NCBI GenBank assembly: GCA_004298045.1
Contig: SCRM01000011.1
Span: 26,046-90,045 of the forward strand
From: Rhodanobacter sp.
GTDB taxonomy: Bacteria > Pseudomonadota > Gammaproteobacteria > Xanthomonadales > Rhodanobacteraceae
DNA: 64,000 nt
Reading direction: 5' to 3'
Positions 1 to 9,354 of the stretch are shown here, one piece after another. The position numbers and the translations under genes were made by a program. The number at the start of each line of letters is the position of its first letter. Within the stretch, counting starts at the first letter, position 1. The notes below the pieces were generated by a model. It was not told the origin of the DNA and did no database searches. It saw only the letters and a list, made by a program, of their open reading frames with translations.

Positions 1-366
1 GTAGCCGTCGGCGGAAATGATGAAGCCCGAGCCCAGCGAGGTGTGCGCCTGCTCCGCCGGCGACGGCATCATCGGCATGCCAAAAAAGCGCCGGAACAAC
101 TCGGCCTGGGGATCATTCGGCATGTTGCCCCGTGCCGAACGCCCCCGTGCTGCCGGCCGGCGGTTGCCGTCGTATTTGGCCTCCACCTGCACCACCGCCG
201 GGGCGTTCTTCTGCACGATGCCGGTGAAATCCGGCAACGCCGACTGCACGGGCGCCGCCTCGGCCGCAGCGGCGGAAACCGGCAGCGCAAACGCGGCACC
301 GGCGGCAAGCAGACAACTGGCGAGCAGGCGCACATGCGGCTTGCTGCGCTGGACGGACGGGGTCAT
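1..366 (-). CDS. degP: Do-family periplasmic serine protease, N-terminal part (DegP/MucD type)
   Basis: Only the first 122 codons are inside the window; the gene continues beyond position 1. The product begins with a basic stretch followed by a hydrophobic Ala/Leu-rich segment ending around residue 36, which reads as a Sec signal peptide. It continues with the mature N-terminus typical of Do proteases (LPDFTGIVQKNAPAVVQVEA) and reaches the GSGFIISADGY segment that precedes the catalytic His. Known family role: trypsin-like protease/chaperone of the periplasm that degrades misfolded envelope proteins. The ATG is preceded by a good AAGGAG ribosome site. Location downstream of rpoE-rseA fits the algU-mucABCD arrangement, so a MucD-like role in envelope stress is likely. 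Catalytic Ser and PDZ domains cannot be checked here. Confidence 0.9.
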   Translation of the reverse strand, partial: MTPSVQRSKPHVRLLASCLLAAGAAFALPVSAAAAEAAPVQSALPDFTGIVQKNAPAVVQVEAKYDGNRRPAARGRSARGNMPNDPQAELFRRFFGMPMMPSPAEQAHTSLGSGFIISADGY

Positions 367-493
367 GAGGTCTCCTTGGGTTTGCTGCAAAAAACGCGGG
401 ACATACGTTACCCGCCGCTGCATGCCGGTGGGCAACGGACAGAACAACATGGAGGGAAAGGGCCGGAGCGCAGCGCGTACGCGCAGCAACGCG

Positions 494-1171
494 TCACTGG
501 GCGCTTGCCGCCTGGCGTTGCGCACCCGGCGCAGGCTGCTGGGCCGGATCGAGCAGGATCAGGTAACTGCCGTCATGGTTGTCCAGCGCGCGATAACCGC
601 GCGCCGAAATCGGCGAGTTGACTGCCGCGTGGCCAGACAGGTTGCCGTCGAAGGACACGTCCAGCGGCGCGCCAAGCGTGGCGGACGCGCGCTGGCTGAG
701 CAGCCCCGGCGCCTTGCCGCTGAGCCAGGTCGGCACCACGGCAACCTCGGAGGAGGCCGCCGACGGCAAGTCGGGCACCGCCATGCCGGGCTCGACTGCC
801 GCCGTTGCCGGTGCCTGGGCACCGGCAAAATCGCCGCCGGAAGGCTGCGCAATCATCAATGCGGCCACCGCGACGCCAGCGGCAATAGCGCCGCCGGCCG
901 ACCAACGCAACCAGCGATGGCGCGGTGCCACGGCGGCCGTTTCGGCATCCAGTGCGCCCATCACGCGCTGTGCAAAACCGTCGCCAGCCAGCAGCGGCAA
1001 CTGCCGATGCAGGCTGGCACGCACCACGTGGTAGCGCATGAAGGTCGCGCGCAGCTCATCGTCGTGATCGAGTCGGCGCAGCAGGAAGCGCAGCTCTTCG
1101 CGCGACAACTCGCCGTCGATGCCGGCCGAGAGGTGTTCGCGCACGTGCTGAGGTTGATCTGGCTGATTCAT
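494..1171 (-). CDS. rseA: Anti-sigma-E factor RseA
   Basis: 225 aa. The N-terminus (HVREHLSAGIDGELSREELR) matches the RseA/MucA cytoplasmic sigma-binding domain with its paired helices. A single membrane segment lies at about residues 90-110, and an Ala/Pro-rich periplasmic tail follows. Family role: it sequesters RpoE at the inner membrane and is cleaved by DegS/RseP-type proteases under envelope stress. The start codon overlaps the rpoE stop by 4 bp (ATGA), so translation of sigma and anti-sigma is coupled. No RseB homologue follows; the next gene in this direction is the Do protease, about 130 bp further on. Confidence 0.9.
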   Translation of the reverse strand: MNQPDQPQHVREHLSAGIDGELSREELRFLLRRLDHDDELRATFMRYHVVRASLHRQLPLLAGDGFAQRVMGALDAETAAVAPRHRWLRWSAGGAIAAGVAVAALMIAQPSGGDFAGAQAPATAAVEPGMAVPDLPSAASSEVAVVPTWLSGKAPGLLSQRASATLGAPLDVSFDGNLSGHAAVNSPISARGYRALDNHDGSYLILLDPAQQPAPGAQRQAASAQ

Positions 1172-1782
1172 GGGTGTTCCTCACGATCCGACAACAAGGG
1201 CCGCAACTTCTCGTCGATGGCCTCGCGCGCACGGAAAATGCGCGAACGCACGGTTCCGATCGGGCAAGCCATTTTTTCGGCGATCTCCTCGTAGCTCAGA
1301 CCGTCCATCTCGCGCAGCGTGATGGCCACCCTGAGCTCCTCGGGCAGCGCTTGGACAGTGGAAAACACCGATTGTTCAATTTCCTGGCGCATCAGCTCGT
1401 GTTCCGGCGTCGCCATGTCCTGCAGGCGCTCGGAGCCGGTGAGGAACACCGCGTCGTCGGCGTCGATGTCGTCGGTCGGCGGTCGCCGGCCCATCGCCAC
1501 CAGATGATTCTTCGCGGTATTCACCGCGATCTTGTACAGCCAGGTGTAAAACGCGCTTTCGCCGCGAAACGAGCCGATCGCACGCCAGGCACGAATGAAC
1601 GACTCCTGCGCCACGTCCTCGCACTCGGCGTAACTCTTGAGGTAGCGCGAAACCAGGCCGATGACCTTGTGCTGGTACTTGCGCACGAGCAGGTCGAACG
1701 CGCGCTTGTCGCCGCGCTGCACGCGTTCCACCAGGGCCCGGTCGAGTTCGTTGTCGCCCGTCCGGGCCGTTTCCGTCGTCAA
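1168..1782 (-). CDS. rpoE: ECF sigma factor RpoE (AlgU)
   Basis: 204 aa. Region 2 (LVERVQRGDKRAFDLLVRKY, then CEDVAQESFIRAWRAIGSFRGESAFYTWLYKIA) and region 4 (LREMDGLSYEEIAEKMACPIGTVRSRIFRAR) are nearly identical to the RpoE/AlgU family. Family role: directs transcription of envelope-stress genes. The best start is a TTG preceded by GGAAG at suitable spacing; no in-frame ATG lies nearby. The gene is followed at a 4-bp overlap by rseA. A sigma-E-type promoter about 120-145 bp upstream suggests positive autoregulation. Confidence 0.95.
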   Translation of the reverse strand: MTTETARTGDNELDRALVERVQRGDKRAFDLLVRKYQHKVIGLVSRYLKSYAECEDVAQESFIRAWRAIGSFRGESAFYTWLYKIAVNTAKNHLVAMGRRPPTDDIDADDAVFLTGSERLQDMATPEHELMRQEIEQSVFSTVQALPEELRVAITLREMDGLSYEEIAEKMACPIGTVRSRIFRAREAIDEKLRPLLSDREEHP

Positions 1783-1902
1783 TCGTTTGCTTCCACTACG
1801 GGGCCGCTGTCGGGGAGCGCGGGCGGTCGCAATGCAAGTCGCTGCGGTTTCACCGCAGCCTGCTTGGTTGCCGCCGCCATCGTTCCCAGTCGAACGCGCA
1901 GC

Positions 1903-1929
1903 TCAGACCGAGCCGCAGCGCGCAAGTTC
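1903..1929 (-). promoter_or_regulatory. Sigma-E-type promoter upstream of rpoE
   Basis: On the minus strand a -35 GAACTT (1924-1929) and a -10 GTCTGA (1903-1908) are separated by 15 bp. This matches the known RpoE consensus (GGAACTT, 15-16 bp spacer, GTCnnA). It points toward rpoE, leaving a leader of about 115 nt. Autoregulation is the expected reading; no second promoter was identified in the rest of the 232-bp gap. Confidence 0.6.
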
Positions 1930-2014
1930 AACACGGGGTGCCAGTGTATCGACCGTCAGGTTCGCCGCAACGTGACGGAGCCAGTGCAAACGATGGGGCT
2001 TGCGCCGGCATGAC

Positions 2015-4291
2015 TCAAGCGCTTGCCCCCATGGTCGAGTCCTTGACCGCTCCGGCGTGGGCCATGACTGCCGCTGGCTGCGCGCGTGGCCGCTGCTCGC
2101 CAAGGGCCTGCTGGCGCTCGGCGAGCAGTCGCTCAAACGCGGCCACCGCCAGCGGTCGGCTGAACAAATACCCCTGCAACTCATCGCAGCCCTGTTCGCG
2201 CAGAAACGCCAGATGCTGCTCGGTCTCCACGCCCTCGGCCACGACCGCACGATTGAGGCGATGCGCCATCTCGATCGTGGCGCGCACGATGGCCTCGTCG
2301 TCCGGATCGACGCCGATGTTGCGCACGAAGCTCTGGTCGACCTTGATGCGGTCGGCCGGCAATTTGCGCAGATAGTCGAGCGAAGCGGCACCGGTGCCGA
2401 AATCGTCGATCGCGATCCGGCACCCCAGCCGGTGCAGTGCCTGCAGGTTTTCCACCAGGTTGGGCGCGGCCTTGATGCTGATGCTCTCGGTCACCTCCAG
2501 CTCCAGCAAGGTGGGGTCGAGGCCGGTTTCCTGCAGTGCGCGAAACACGGTCGCCGGGAGCTTCGGCTCCATCAGCTGCACCGCCGACAGGTTCACGCCG
2601 ATGCGCAAGCGCAGCGCGTAGCGCGCTTCCCACTCCTGCGCCTGCCGGCATGCGGTGCGCAGCACCCATTCGCCGATCGGCACGATGAGGCCGGTTTCCT
2701 CGGCCAATGGCACGAACACCGCCGGACTGATCAGGCCGAGCTCCGGGTGCTCCCAGCGCACCAGCGCCTCCATGCCCATGATGTCTTCGCTCTGGGTCTC
2801 CACCTGCGGCTGGTACACCACGCGCAACTCGCCGTTGCCCAGCGCGTGGCGCAACCGCGAGCGCAGCGCCATGCCATGCTCGCGCGCATATTCGGGGCTG
2901 ACCTCATACACGCGAAACGTGTTGCGCCCCTGATGCTTGGCCGCATACATCGCCTCGTCGGCATGCTTGATCAGGGTATCGGCATCCGGCGCATCGTCGG
3001 GGAAGAAGCTCACGCCGATCGACACTCCGGTCGCCACCCGCACGCCGCTGTCGAGCTGCAACGGCTCGCCAACCGCCTGCAGGATCTTCTCCACGACCCG
3101 CTGCACGTCGTCGTTCTTGACGATGTGGCGCAGCACGACGGTGAACTCGTCGCCGGCATAACGGGCAACCGTGTCGGAGGCGCGCACGCTGCCGCGCAGG
3201 CGGCGGGTCACTTCCTGCAGCACCTGGTCGCCGGCAGCGTGGCCGTGGTTGTCGTTGACCGCCTTGAAGTGGTCGAGATCGACGAACAGCACGGCAAAAC
3301 ACTCGCCGTTGCGCACCGCCTCGCGCAGGATGGTTTCCAGCCGGTCGGCAAACAGCAGGCGGTTGGGCAGGCCGGTCAGGGCATCGAGCAGGCCCTCGGC
3401 GCGCCCCTGCTCGCGTGTGCGTGCCAGCTCCAGGCCATGCGCAAAACGCAAGGCCGCGCAACGCAAGAGCGGCTCGGCAATGGCCATGTCGTCAAACCCG
3501 CGACGCGCGCCGGCAAGCACGGCGCCAAGCACCTCACGCCGCTCGTCGAGCAACGGCAAACCAACCAAACCGGCAAGCTCCAATTGCGGCAGCAGCGGGT
3601 CATCCGGCGCCCGCTGCCGGGCCTGGTTGCGCCACAGGATGGTTTCGCCCGCGAGCACGCGGTGCAACAGCACGAAGTCGTCGACCGCCGGCCACGCCGG
3701 TTCCACGCCGTTCCACAGCCGCAGGAGCGGCGTCTGGAAATCCACGCCGTCGCCGCGCTTGGGCCACACGGCAAGGTAATCCAGCCCCATTTCATCGAAC
3801 ACGCGGCGCGCGGTCACGTCGCGGGTGGCATCGCTGCCGTGACTGTTCACGATATGCAGCAAAGTGCGCAGCGCCTTGTCGGCGGCGCCGGGGCTCGGTG
3901 CCGGGGCCGCCGGCATCGACGCCGGCAGGCGGCGCCAGCGGTCGAGCAAGTCGCTTTCGATGTGCTGCGCCGGCAACCATGCATCCACCCCGTCGGGCAA
4001 TTGCGAAACGTCGAGTGGCGTCTCGTCGTCGACGATCACGATCAACGGTACGCCGGCGCCTGCAGGCAAGGCACGCAACTTCGCGCAGCATTCGCGGGCC
4101 GCATCCGGGTCGGCATCGAGCAGCGCCACGATCAACTTCAGCGGCGGCCGCCCCTCGAGCAGGATCGCCGCGTGCTGGGTGTCGCGCGCACTGTGGATCG
4201 GTCGGCATGCGGCACTATCCAGTACGTCGAACACGCGCCGGCGCACTTCGCGCCGGCTGGCCAGCACCAGAATGCCTTCGGGCGCGCTCAT
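2015..4291 (-). CDS. GGDEF-EAL bifunctional c-di-GMP signalling protein with degenerate receiver
   Basis: 758 aa from ATG at 4291 (an upstream in-frame TTG at 4303 is less likely). Residues 1-120 resemble a response-regulator receiver that lacks the usual acidic pair in the first strand. Residues 140-300 are GAF-like. Then come a GGDEF domain with an AGDEF signature (a variant compatible with cyclase activity) and an EAL domain with intact [16 protein letters not shown] and EGVET motifs. Known chemistry: synthesis and hydrolysis of cyclic di-GMP; the EAL half looks catalytically complete. No membrane segment is seen, so it should be cytoplasmic. Its ATG overlaps the stop of the upstream small gene (ATGA), so the two are co-translated. 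It lies just upstream of rpoE on the same strand. Confidence 0.88.
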   Translation of the reverse strand: MSAPEGILVLASRREVRRRVFDVLDSAACRPIHSARDTQHAAILLEGRPPLKLIVALLDADPDAARECCAKLRALPAGAGVPLIVIVDDETPLDVSQLPDGVDAWLPAQHIESDLLDRWRRLPASMPAAPAPSPGAADKALRTLLHIVNSHGSDATRDVTARRVFDEMGLDYLAVWPKRGDGVDFQTPLLRLWNGVEPAWPAVDDFVLLHRVLAGETILWRNQARQRAPDDPLLPQLELAGLVGLPLLDERREVLGAVLAGARRGFDDMAIAEPLLRCAALRFAHGLELARTREQGRAEGLLDALTGLPNRLLFADRLETILREAVRNGECFAVLFVDLDHFKAVNDNHGHAAGDQVLQEVTRRLRGSVRASDTVARYAGDEFTVVLRHIVKNDDVQRVVEKILQAVGEPLQLDSGVRVATGVSIGVSFFPDDAPDADTLIKHADEAMYAAKHQGRNTFRVYEVSPEYAREHGMALRSRLRHALGNGELRVVYQPQVETQSEDIMGMEALVRWEHPELGLISPAVFVPLAEETGLIVPIGEWVLRTACRQAQEWEARYALRLRIGVNLSAVQLMEPKLPATVFRALQETGLDPTLLELEVTESISIKAAPNLVENLQALHRLGCRIAIDDFGTGAASLDYLRKLPADRIKVDQSFVRNIGVDPDDEAIVRATIEMAHRLNRAVVAEGVETEQHLAFLREQGCDELQGYLFSRPLAVAAFERLLAERQQALGEQRPRAQPAAVMAHAGAVKDSTMGASA

Positions 4292-4785
4292 GTGGTCAAC
4301 CAACGGCCGTTGCGCAAGCGCAAACGTGGCGGCGACTCAGGTTCCCCGTCAATGGTAACGATGGCGTCGCTCAGCTGCTCGATCAACGCCGCCGGCGCGT
4401 TCAGCAACACCACGCGCCGCAGGTGCGGGGTAGGCGTGCGCGCCAGGCGTCGCAACAAGGTCAAGTCGGCGACCGCCATGGGCAACTCAAGTTGTTGCAC
4501 CACGTAAACCCCGAAATGCATGCTTTGCAGCATGTAGCGCAAGGCTTGGCCGAGTCGTTGCGCATCGGGCACCCGGGCATGCGCATCACGCAGACTCGAC
4601 AGGCCGATGTCCGGCTGCCACTGGTAAACCGCCTGCCCGGTATGCCGGGCAATATCGCGGAAATGCTCGACAAAGGCTGCGGCATCCGCGCTGTGCACGG
4701 CGACCACGCCTACGGCCGCGGCCAGGACCCGGTCGAATGTGTCGTGCCCCGCCATCGGCACCGGCATGTCCACCATTGATGTCAT
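4288..4785 (-). CDS. Small protein of unknown function, translationally coupled to the GGDEF-EAL gene
   Basis: 165 aa, starting at an ATG preceded by GGGGAG. I do not recognise it as a named protein. It contains a hydrophobic strand ([11 protein letters not shown]), a helix rich in Leu/Arg, a second strand (RRVVLLNA), then [16 protein letters not shown]. This order resembles the N-terminal, non-catalytic half of Ycf46-like AAA proteins, where a degenerate P-loop fold precedes the ATPase, but no Walker A or ATPase half is present. The 4-bp overlap with the downstream c-di-GMP gene suggests a functional link, possibly as a sensory partner. The fold assignment is tentative. Confidence 0.7.
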   Translation of the reverse strand: MTSMVDMPVPMAGHDTFDRVLAAAVGVVAVHSADAAAFVEHFRDIARHTGQAVYQWQPDIGLSSLRDAHARVPDAQRLGQALRYMLQSMHFGVYVVQQLELPMAVADLTLLRRLARTPTPHLRRVVLLNAPAALIEQLSDAIVTIDGEPESPPRLRLRNGRWLTT

Positions 4786-5025
4786 CGCATCTCCCCGAGT
4801 TGCGCCGTGCCGGTACGACCGCACGGAAAGCCCGTGATCGACAACGCCCAAGCGCCCAACACTGCGAACACCGACGCATCGTACCCCCGGACGCTTGCGC
4901 CGCGCTTTGTCTCGGAGCATGCCACAAGCACGCGCGCCTGCATGAACCTTTGCGCAAGGACGTCTCGCATTTGGCCATCCCTGACGGTATGGTTTGCCGA
5001 TCCATCGCTACCGCCGCGGCCGCCC

Positions 5026-7077
5026 ATGTTTGCAGGATTGCGCTTCGATCACTGGAAAACCGCCGTGGACGAGCACGGCGTCGTCACCTTGACGCTCGAC
5101 CGCGCCGGCAGCAGCGTGAATGCGCTGAGCCGGGCCGTGGTGGATGAGCTGGGCCAGATCGTCGAGCGCCTCACGATCGAGCACCCCGCCGGCGTGATCG
5201 TGCACTCGGCCAAACCATCGGGTTTTGCGGTCGGTGCCGACGTCAAGGAATTCGTGGAATTCGCCAAACACGGCAGTGTGCTGGACAGCATCGAGAACGC
5301 CCAGCGCGTGTACGAAGCGCTCGCGCAACTGCCCTGCCCGACGGTGGCGGCCATCCACGGCGCCTGCCTCGGCGGCGGTACCGAGCTGGCGCTGGCCTGC
5401 CGGCAGCGCATCGCGGCAGACGACGACAAGACCCGCATCGGGTTGCCCGAAGTCATGCTTGGCATCCACCCGGGCTGGGGCGGCACGGCGCGGCTGCCGC
5501 GCCTGATCGGTGCGCCTGATGCGCTGCCCATGATCCTGACCGGCAAAGCGCTTTCCGCACGCCGCGCGTTGGCGCTGGGCGTGGTCGACCGCGTCGCCCC
5601 CGCCAGCGAATTGCTGGCCGAAGCGCGCGTCTTGCTGCGCCATCCGCATGCGCGTCCGTTTGCACGGCGGGCCAAGGCATGGCTCACCAACACTTGGCTG
5701 GCGCGCCAGATCCTGGCGCCCACCGTGCGCAAGCAGACCGCCGCCAAGGTGCGCAAGGAACATTACCCGGCGCCGTTTGCACTGATCGACGTATGGCAGC
5801 GCGGCGGCAGCGACATCCGCCAACGGCTCCGGCTCGAGGCGCAATCGGTGGCACGGCTGGCCGATACGCCGACTGCACGCAACCTCATCCGCGTGTTTTT
5901 CCTGCAGGAGCGATTGAAGGCGCAAGGCAGCGGCAGCCAGCACGGCATTCGCCACGTGCACGTGGTGGGCGCCGGCGTCATGGGCGGCGACATCGCGGCG
6001 TGGGCCGCACTCAAGGGCTTCGAGGTGACGCTGCAGGATCGCGAGCTGAAATTCGTGCAGCCGGCGCTGGACCGTGCGCATGCGCTGTTCGACAAGAAGC
6101 TCAAGCAACCGGCGCAGCGCGCCGAAGCTACCCACCGCTTGCGTGCCGACATCGACGGTGCCGGCGTGTCCGACGCCCAGCTCGCGATCGAGGCCATCTA
6201 CGAGAACGCGCCCGCCAAAGAAGCGCTGTACGCCACGCTTGAAGCCGCCCTGCCGCCGGATGGACTGCTTGCCAGCAACACCTCGAGCATTCCACTCGAC
6301 GAATTGCGCAAGGGCCTGCAGGCACCGCAGCGTTTTCTCGGGTTGCATTTTTTCAACCCCGTTGCGCAAATGCCGTTGGTGGAAGTGGTGTGCCACGACG
6401 CACTCGACGCCGCCATCCAGCAGCGCGCCTTGGCGTTCTGCAAGGCACTGGGCAAGCTGCCCGTAGCGGTCAAGGGCACCCCGGGATTTCTCGTCAACCG
6501 CATCCTCATGCCGTACTTGCTCGAAGCGCTGCGGCTACATGCGGAGGGCGTGCCTGATCCCATCATCGACCGCGCCGCCAAACATTTCGGCATGCCGATG
6601 GGGCCGATCGAACTGGCCGACACGGTCGGCCTCGACGTGTGCGCCTCGGTCGGCGACGAGCTTGCGCCGTTCCTTGGCCTCGAACTGCCGCCGGGGCTGG
6701 CGGAAACGTTGGCCGCCGGCAAGCGTGGCAAGAAGGATGGCCAGGGCATCTACACTTGGCGGGACGGCAAGCCGGTGAAGCCGGAGGTCGACCCCGACTA
6801 CACGGCGGCGCCCGACCTCGCCGACCGCATGATCCTGGCGCTGGTGAATGAAGCCGTGGCCTGCCTTGCCGATGGCGTGGTGGGCGATGCCGACCTGCTC
6901 GACGCCGGCGTGATCTTCGGCACTGGTTTCGCCCCGTTCCGCGGCGGTCCGATCCAGTACGTACGCAGCGAAGGCGCGGCAGCAGTGAAGGTGCGGCTGG
7001 AGCAGCTCGCCGAACGCCACGGCGCGCGCTTCACGCCCAAGAATGGCTGGGACAACCCGGCACTGGCGCCCGCCTGA
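5026..7077 (+). CDS. Multifunctional fatty acid oxidation enzyme (enoyl-CoA hydratase/3-hydroxyacyl-CoA dehydrogenase)
   Basis: 683 aa from ATG at 5026; the open frame extends further upstream but without family similarity. Residues 1-200 are a crotonase domain with the oxyanion-hole segment GACLGGGTELALACR and the catalytic-Glu segment LPEVMLGIHPGWGGTARLPR. A Rossmann NAD-binding domain begins near residue 310 (VVGAGVMGGDIAAWAA). The dehydrogenase catalytic region SNTSSIPLDEL...GLHFFNPV follows, then the C-terminal 3HCDH domains. Family role: hydration and NAD-dependent oxidation steps of beta-oxidation, as in FadB/FadJ. No thiolase (fadA) is adjacent, so the partner must lie elsewhere. The 240-bp gap upstream holds the divergent promoters of this gene and the minus-strand 4785 gene. 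Confidence 0.9.
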   Translation: MFAGLRFDHWKTAVDEHGVVTLTLDRAGSSVNALSRAVVDELGQIVERLTIEHPAGVIVHSAKPSGFAVGADVKEFVEFAKHGSVLDSIENAQRVYEALAQLPCPTVAAIHGACLGGGTELALACRQRIAADDDKTRIGLPEVMLGIHPGWGGTARLPRLIGAPDALPMILTGKALSARRALALGVVDRVAPASELLAEARVLLRHPHARPFARRAKAWLTNTWLARQILAPTVRKQTAAKVRKEHYPAPFALIDVWQRGGSDIRQRLRLEAQSVARLADTPTARNLIRVFFLQERLKAQGSGSQHGIRHVHVVGAGVMGGDIAAWAALKGFEVTLQDRELKFVQPALDRAHALFDKKLKQPAQRAEATHRLRADIDGAGVSDAQLAIEAIYENAPAKEALYATLEAALPPDGLLASNTSSIPLDELRKGLQAPQRFLGLHFFNPVAQMPLVEVVCHDALDAAIQQRALAFCKALGKLPVAVKGTPGFLVNRILMPYLLEALRLHAEGVPDPIIDRAAKHFGMPMGPIELADTVGLDVCASVGDELAPFLGLELPPGLAETLAAGKRGKKDGQGIYTWRDGKPVKPEVDPDYTAAPDLADRMILALVNEAVACLADGVVGDADLLDAGVIFGTGFAPFRGGPIQYVRSEGAAAVKVRLEQLAERHGARFTPKNGWDNPALAPA

Positions 7078-7128
7078 CCCTCGGCGCGCGCGGGAGAAAG
7101 TCGGGCTTTCCCCGTCGTTCTCCCCGGG

Positions 7129-7665
7129 TCACCACACCAGATCGTCCGGCACGCCGTCATCGGCGTCGCCGGCGGCATCCGGATCGACCAGCAGCGCGAG
7201 TTGGTGCGCGTCGATCGCGCGGACCTGCTCCGCTACTTCGCGGGCGACCAGCAGATAGCGGCCGGCAAACTGCACGATGCCCAGCTCGCCTGCGTTCAAC
7301 GCCGCGAGTTGCGCGGCGTCCACGTGCATGCGGCGGATCTTGCCGCCGTACTCGAAGTTGCGCACCAGCTCGGTATCCGGCCGGTTGAGCGCCTTGCCGT
7401 CGAGCAGCGTGCCCAGCTTCTGCTTGCGCTCGCGGCGCAGCCGCGCCAGCTCCTCGGCCTCACGCTGCGCCGCCTTGCGCTCGCGCGCCTCGGTCTGTGC
7501 ACGCAGCGCATAGGCCTTGGCCAGATCCATCTCGGACATCGGCTTGGTCGATGCCAGCGGCGGTGCCGGCTTTGCCCCACCGTGCCGACCGTGCGGGCAC
7601 GGCTTCGCAGTCGCCGGTTTGGCGAGCCCGCTTTTCAGCAACTGGTCGCGCAAGGATTCACTCAT
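7129..7665 (-). CDS. YaiL-like protein, DUF2058 family
   Basis: 178 aa. It has the DUF2058 pattern: N-terminal MSESLRDQLLKSGL, a basic charged linker predicted as a coiled coil (RERKAAQREAEELARLRRER), and a C-terminal half with LVRNFEYGGKIRRMHV and QFAGRYLLVAREVAEQV. The function of this family is not established; it is often described as a nucleoprotein/polynucleotide-associated enzyme-like protein. The start was set at the ATG that gives the canonical N-terminus. It is the last gene of a ugd-slyX-DUF2058 run, 13 bp after slyX. Confidence 0.85.
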   Translation of the reverse strand: MSESLRDQLLKSGLAKPATAKPCPHGRHGGAKPAPPLASTKPMSEMDLAKAYALRAQTEARERKAAQREAEELARLRRERKQKLGTLLDGKALNRPDTELVRNFEYGGKIRRMHVDAAQLAALNAGELGIVQFAGRYLLVAREVAEQVRAIDAHQLALLVDPDAAGDADDGVPDDLVW

Positions 7666-7678
7666 GGCGAGGTCGGCA

Positions 7679-7891
7679 TCAGTAGTGCGGCGGCGGCGGT
7701 TCGAGGTGCGGATCGGGGGCTTCGTTGGTGCGCACGGCCTGCAACTCCTGGCGCAGCTGATGCACCAGACGTTCGAGTTCGACCATGCGCAACGCTTGCT
7801 CGGCATCGGCTGAGGACAGCGCCTGCACCGTATTGTCGATGAACGTCAACCGCACTTCGAGATCGGCGATCCGTTCGTCGATGCCGGCCAT
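7679..7891 (-). CDS. slyX: SlyX family protein
   Basis: 70 aa, almost entirely one predicted coiled-coil helix (IDERIADLEVRLTFIDNTVQ..., VELERLVHQLRQELQ) ending in the Pro/His-rich tail typical of SlyX (DPHLEPPPPHY). The biochemical function of SlyX is unknown. The start codon overlaps the ugd stop (TGATG), so it is read from the same message. Confidence 0.9.
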   Translation of the reverse strand: MAGIDERIADLEVRLTFIDNTVQALSSADAEQALRMVELERLVHQLRQELQAVRTNEAPDPHLEPPPPHY

Positions 7892-9234
7892 CAGCGCGCC
7901 ACCTGCAGGCTGCGCCCGCGCCCGATGCCGTAGTACGCGAGCCCCGCCTCTTCAACCAGCACCGGGTCGTACAAATTGCGCCCGTCGAAGATCGCCGGAA
8001 CCCTCAACGCCGTGCGGATGCGCGCAAAATCGGGACTGCGGAACGCCTTCCACTCGGTGACAATGGCCAGCACGTCGGCGCCTTCCAGCGCCTGGTACGC
8101 GTGCTCGCACAACACCAGATCGGGGCGCTCACCGTAGAGGCGCCGTGCCTCGTTGCGTGCCTCGGGGTCATACGCGCGCACCCGTGCGCCGGCCTGCCAC
8201 AAGGCTTCCATCAGGCGCCGACTGGGCGCCTCGCGCATGTCGTCGGTATTGGGCTTGAACGCCAGCCCCCACAGCGCGATCGTCTTGCCGCCCAGCGCGC
8301 CGCCGAAGTGCCGCTGCATCAACTCGAACAGCTTGAGCTTCTGGTCGTGGTTGACCGCCTCGACCGCGCCCAGCAAGCGCGCGTCGTAGCCGACGTCCCC
8401 GGCCGTGCGCGCCAGCGCCTGCACGTCCTTGGGAAAACACGAGCCGCCGTAACCGGTGCCGGGATAGATGAAGTGGTAGCCGATGCGCGGGTCGGCGCCG
8501 ATGCCCTGGCGCACCAGCTCCACGTCCGCGCCGACACGCTCGGCGATATTGGCGATCTCGTTCATGAAACTGATTTTCGTCGCCAGCATCGCATTGGCGG
8601 CGTACTTGGTCAGCTCGGCCGAGCGCTCGTCCATCACCACGCTGCGATCGTGATTGCGGTTGAACGGCGCGTACAACTTGCGCAGTACCTCGACCGCATG
8701 CGGGCTGGAGCTGCCGATGATGATCCGATCCGGACGCAGGCAATCCTCGACCGCATCGCCTTCCTTGAGGAATTCCGGATTCGACGCAACCTGGAACTCG
8801 AGCTGCGCGCCGCGCGCTGCCAGCTCGGCGGCAATCGTCGCCCGTACCCGGTCGGCGGTGCCGACCGGCACGGTGGATTTGTTCACCACCACGGCATCGT
8901 GATCGAGCAGGCGGCCAATCGTGCGCGCGACTTCGAGCACGTAGCGCAGATCCGCGCTGCCGTCCTCATCGGGCGGCGTGCCGACCGCAATGAAGATCAC
9001 CTCGGCCGGCGCAATCGCGCTCGCCGCGTCGGTGGTGAAATCCAGCTTGCCCTCGGCGTGGTTGCGCGTCACCAGCGGCGTCAGGCCGGGCTCGAAGATT
9101 GGTACCTCGCCGCGCTTCAGGCGCTCGACCTTGGCCGTGTCGATGTCGACACACGCCACGTGGTTGCCCATCTCGGCCAGGCAGGTGCCGGTAACCAGTC
9201 CCACGTACCCTGTGCCAAAAATGGCGACTTTCAT
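7891..9234 (-). CDS. ugd: UDP-glucose 6-dehydrogenase
   Basis: 447 aa from the ATG at 9234; a second in-frame ATG 15 bp upstream cannot be excluded. It shows the N-terminal NAD-binding motif [11 protein letters not shown], the central helix region, and the active-site Cys in [12 protein letters not shown], followed by the UDP-binding C-terminal Rossmann domain ([17 protein letters not shown]). Known reaction: two-step NAD-dependent oxidation of UDP-glucose to UDP-glucuronate, a precursor for exopolysaccharide and lipid A modifications. It leads the operon ugd-slyX-DUF2058. Confidence 0.96.
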   Translation of the reverse strand: MKVAIFGTGYVGLVTGTCLAEMGNHVACVDIDTAKVERLKRGEVPIFEPGLTPLVTRNHAEGKLDFTTDAASAIAPAEVIFIAVGTPPDEDGSADLRYVLEVARTIGRLLDHDAVVVNKSTVPVGTADRVRATIAAELAARGAQLEFQVASNPEFLKEGDAVEDCLRPDRIIIGSSSPHAVEVLRKLYAPFNRNHDRSVVMDERSAELTKYAANAMLATKISFMNEIANIAERVGADVELVRQGIGADPRIGYHFIYPGTGYGGSCFPKDVQALARTAGDVGYDARLLGAVEAVNHDQKLKLFELMQRHFGGALGGKTIALWGLAFKPNTDDMREAPSRRLMEALWQAGARVRAYDPEARNEARRLYGERPDLVLCEHAYQALEGADVLAIVTEWKAFRSPDFARIRTALRVPAIFDGRNLYDPVLVEEAGLAYYGIGRGRSLQVAR

Positions 9235-9301
9235 GCGCTTGCCGATCACTTGCGAATCCAGTTGCGCATTCTAACCGGTGCCCGGCGGATACCGAACAAC
9301 G

Positions 9302-9333
9302 CGAAGGGGCGCGAATCGCTTCGCGCCCCTTCG
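9302..9333 (-). terminator. Stem-loop terminator after the FKBP isomerase
   Basis: A perfect 14-bp stem (CGAAGGGGCGCGAA paired with its complement, 4-nt loop) lies between the isomerase gene and ugd. The T-tract is weak, so it may need Rho or may act mainly as an mRNA 3' end stabiliser. Confidence 0.55.
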
Positions 9334-9354
9334 TTCGGTGCGTGCGGGTGCGGC

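Noticed and set aside
494..1171. RseA read as a MucA-MucB fusion because no separate rseB follows
   Set aside because: The length and single membrane segment fit RseA alone; the C-terminal region shows no RseB pattern.
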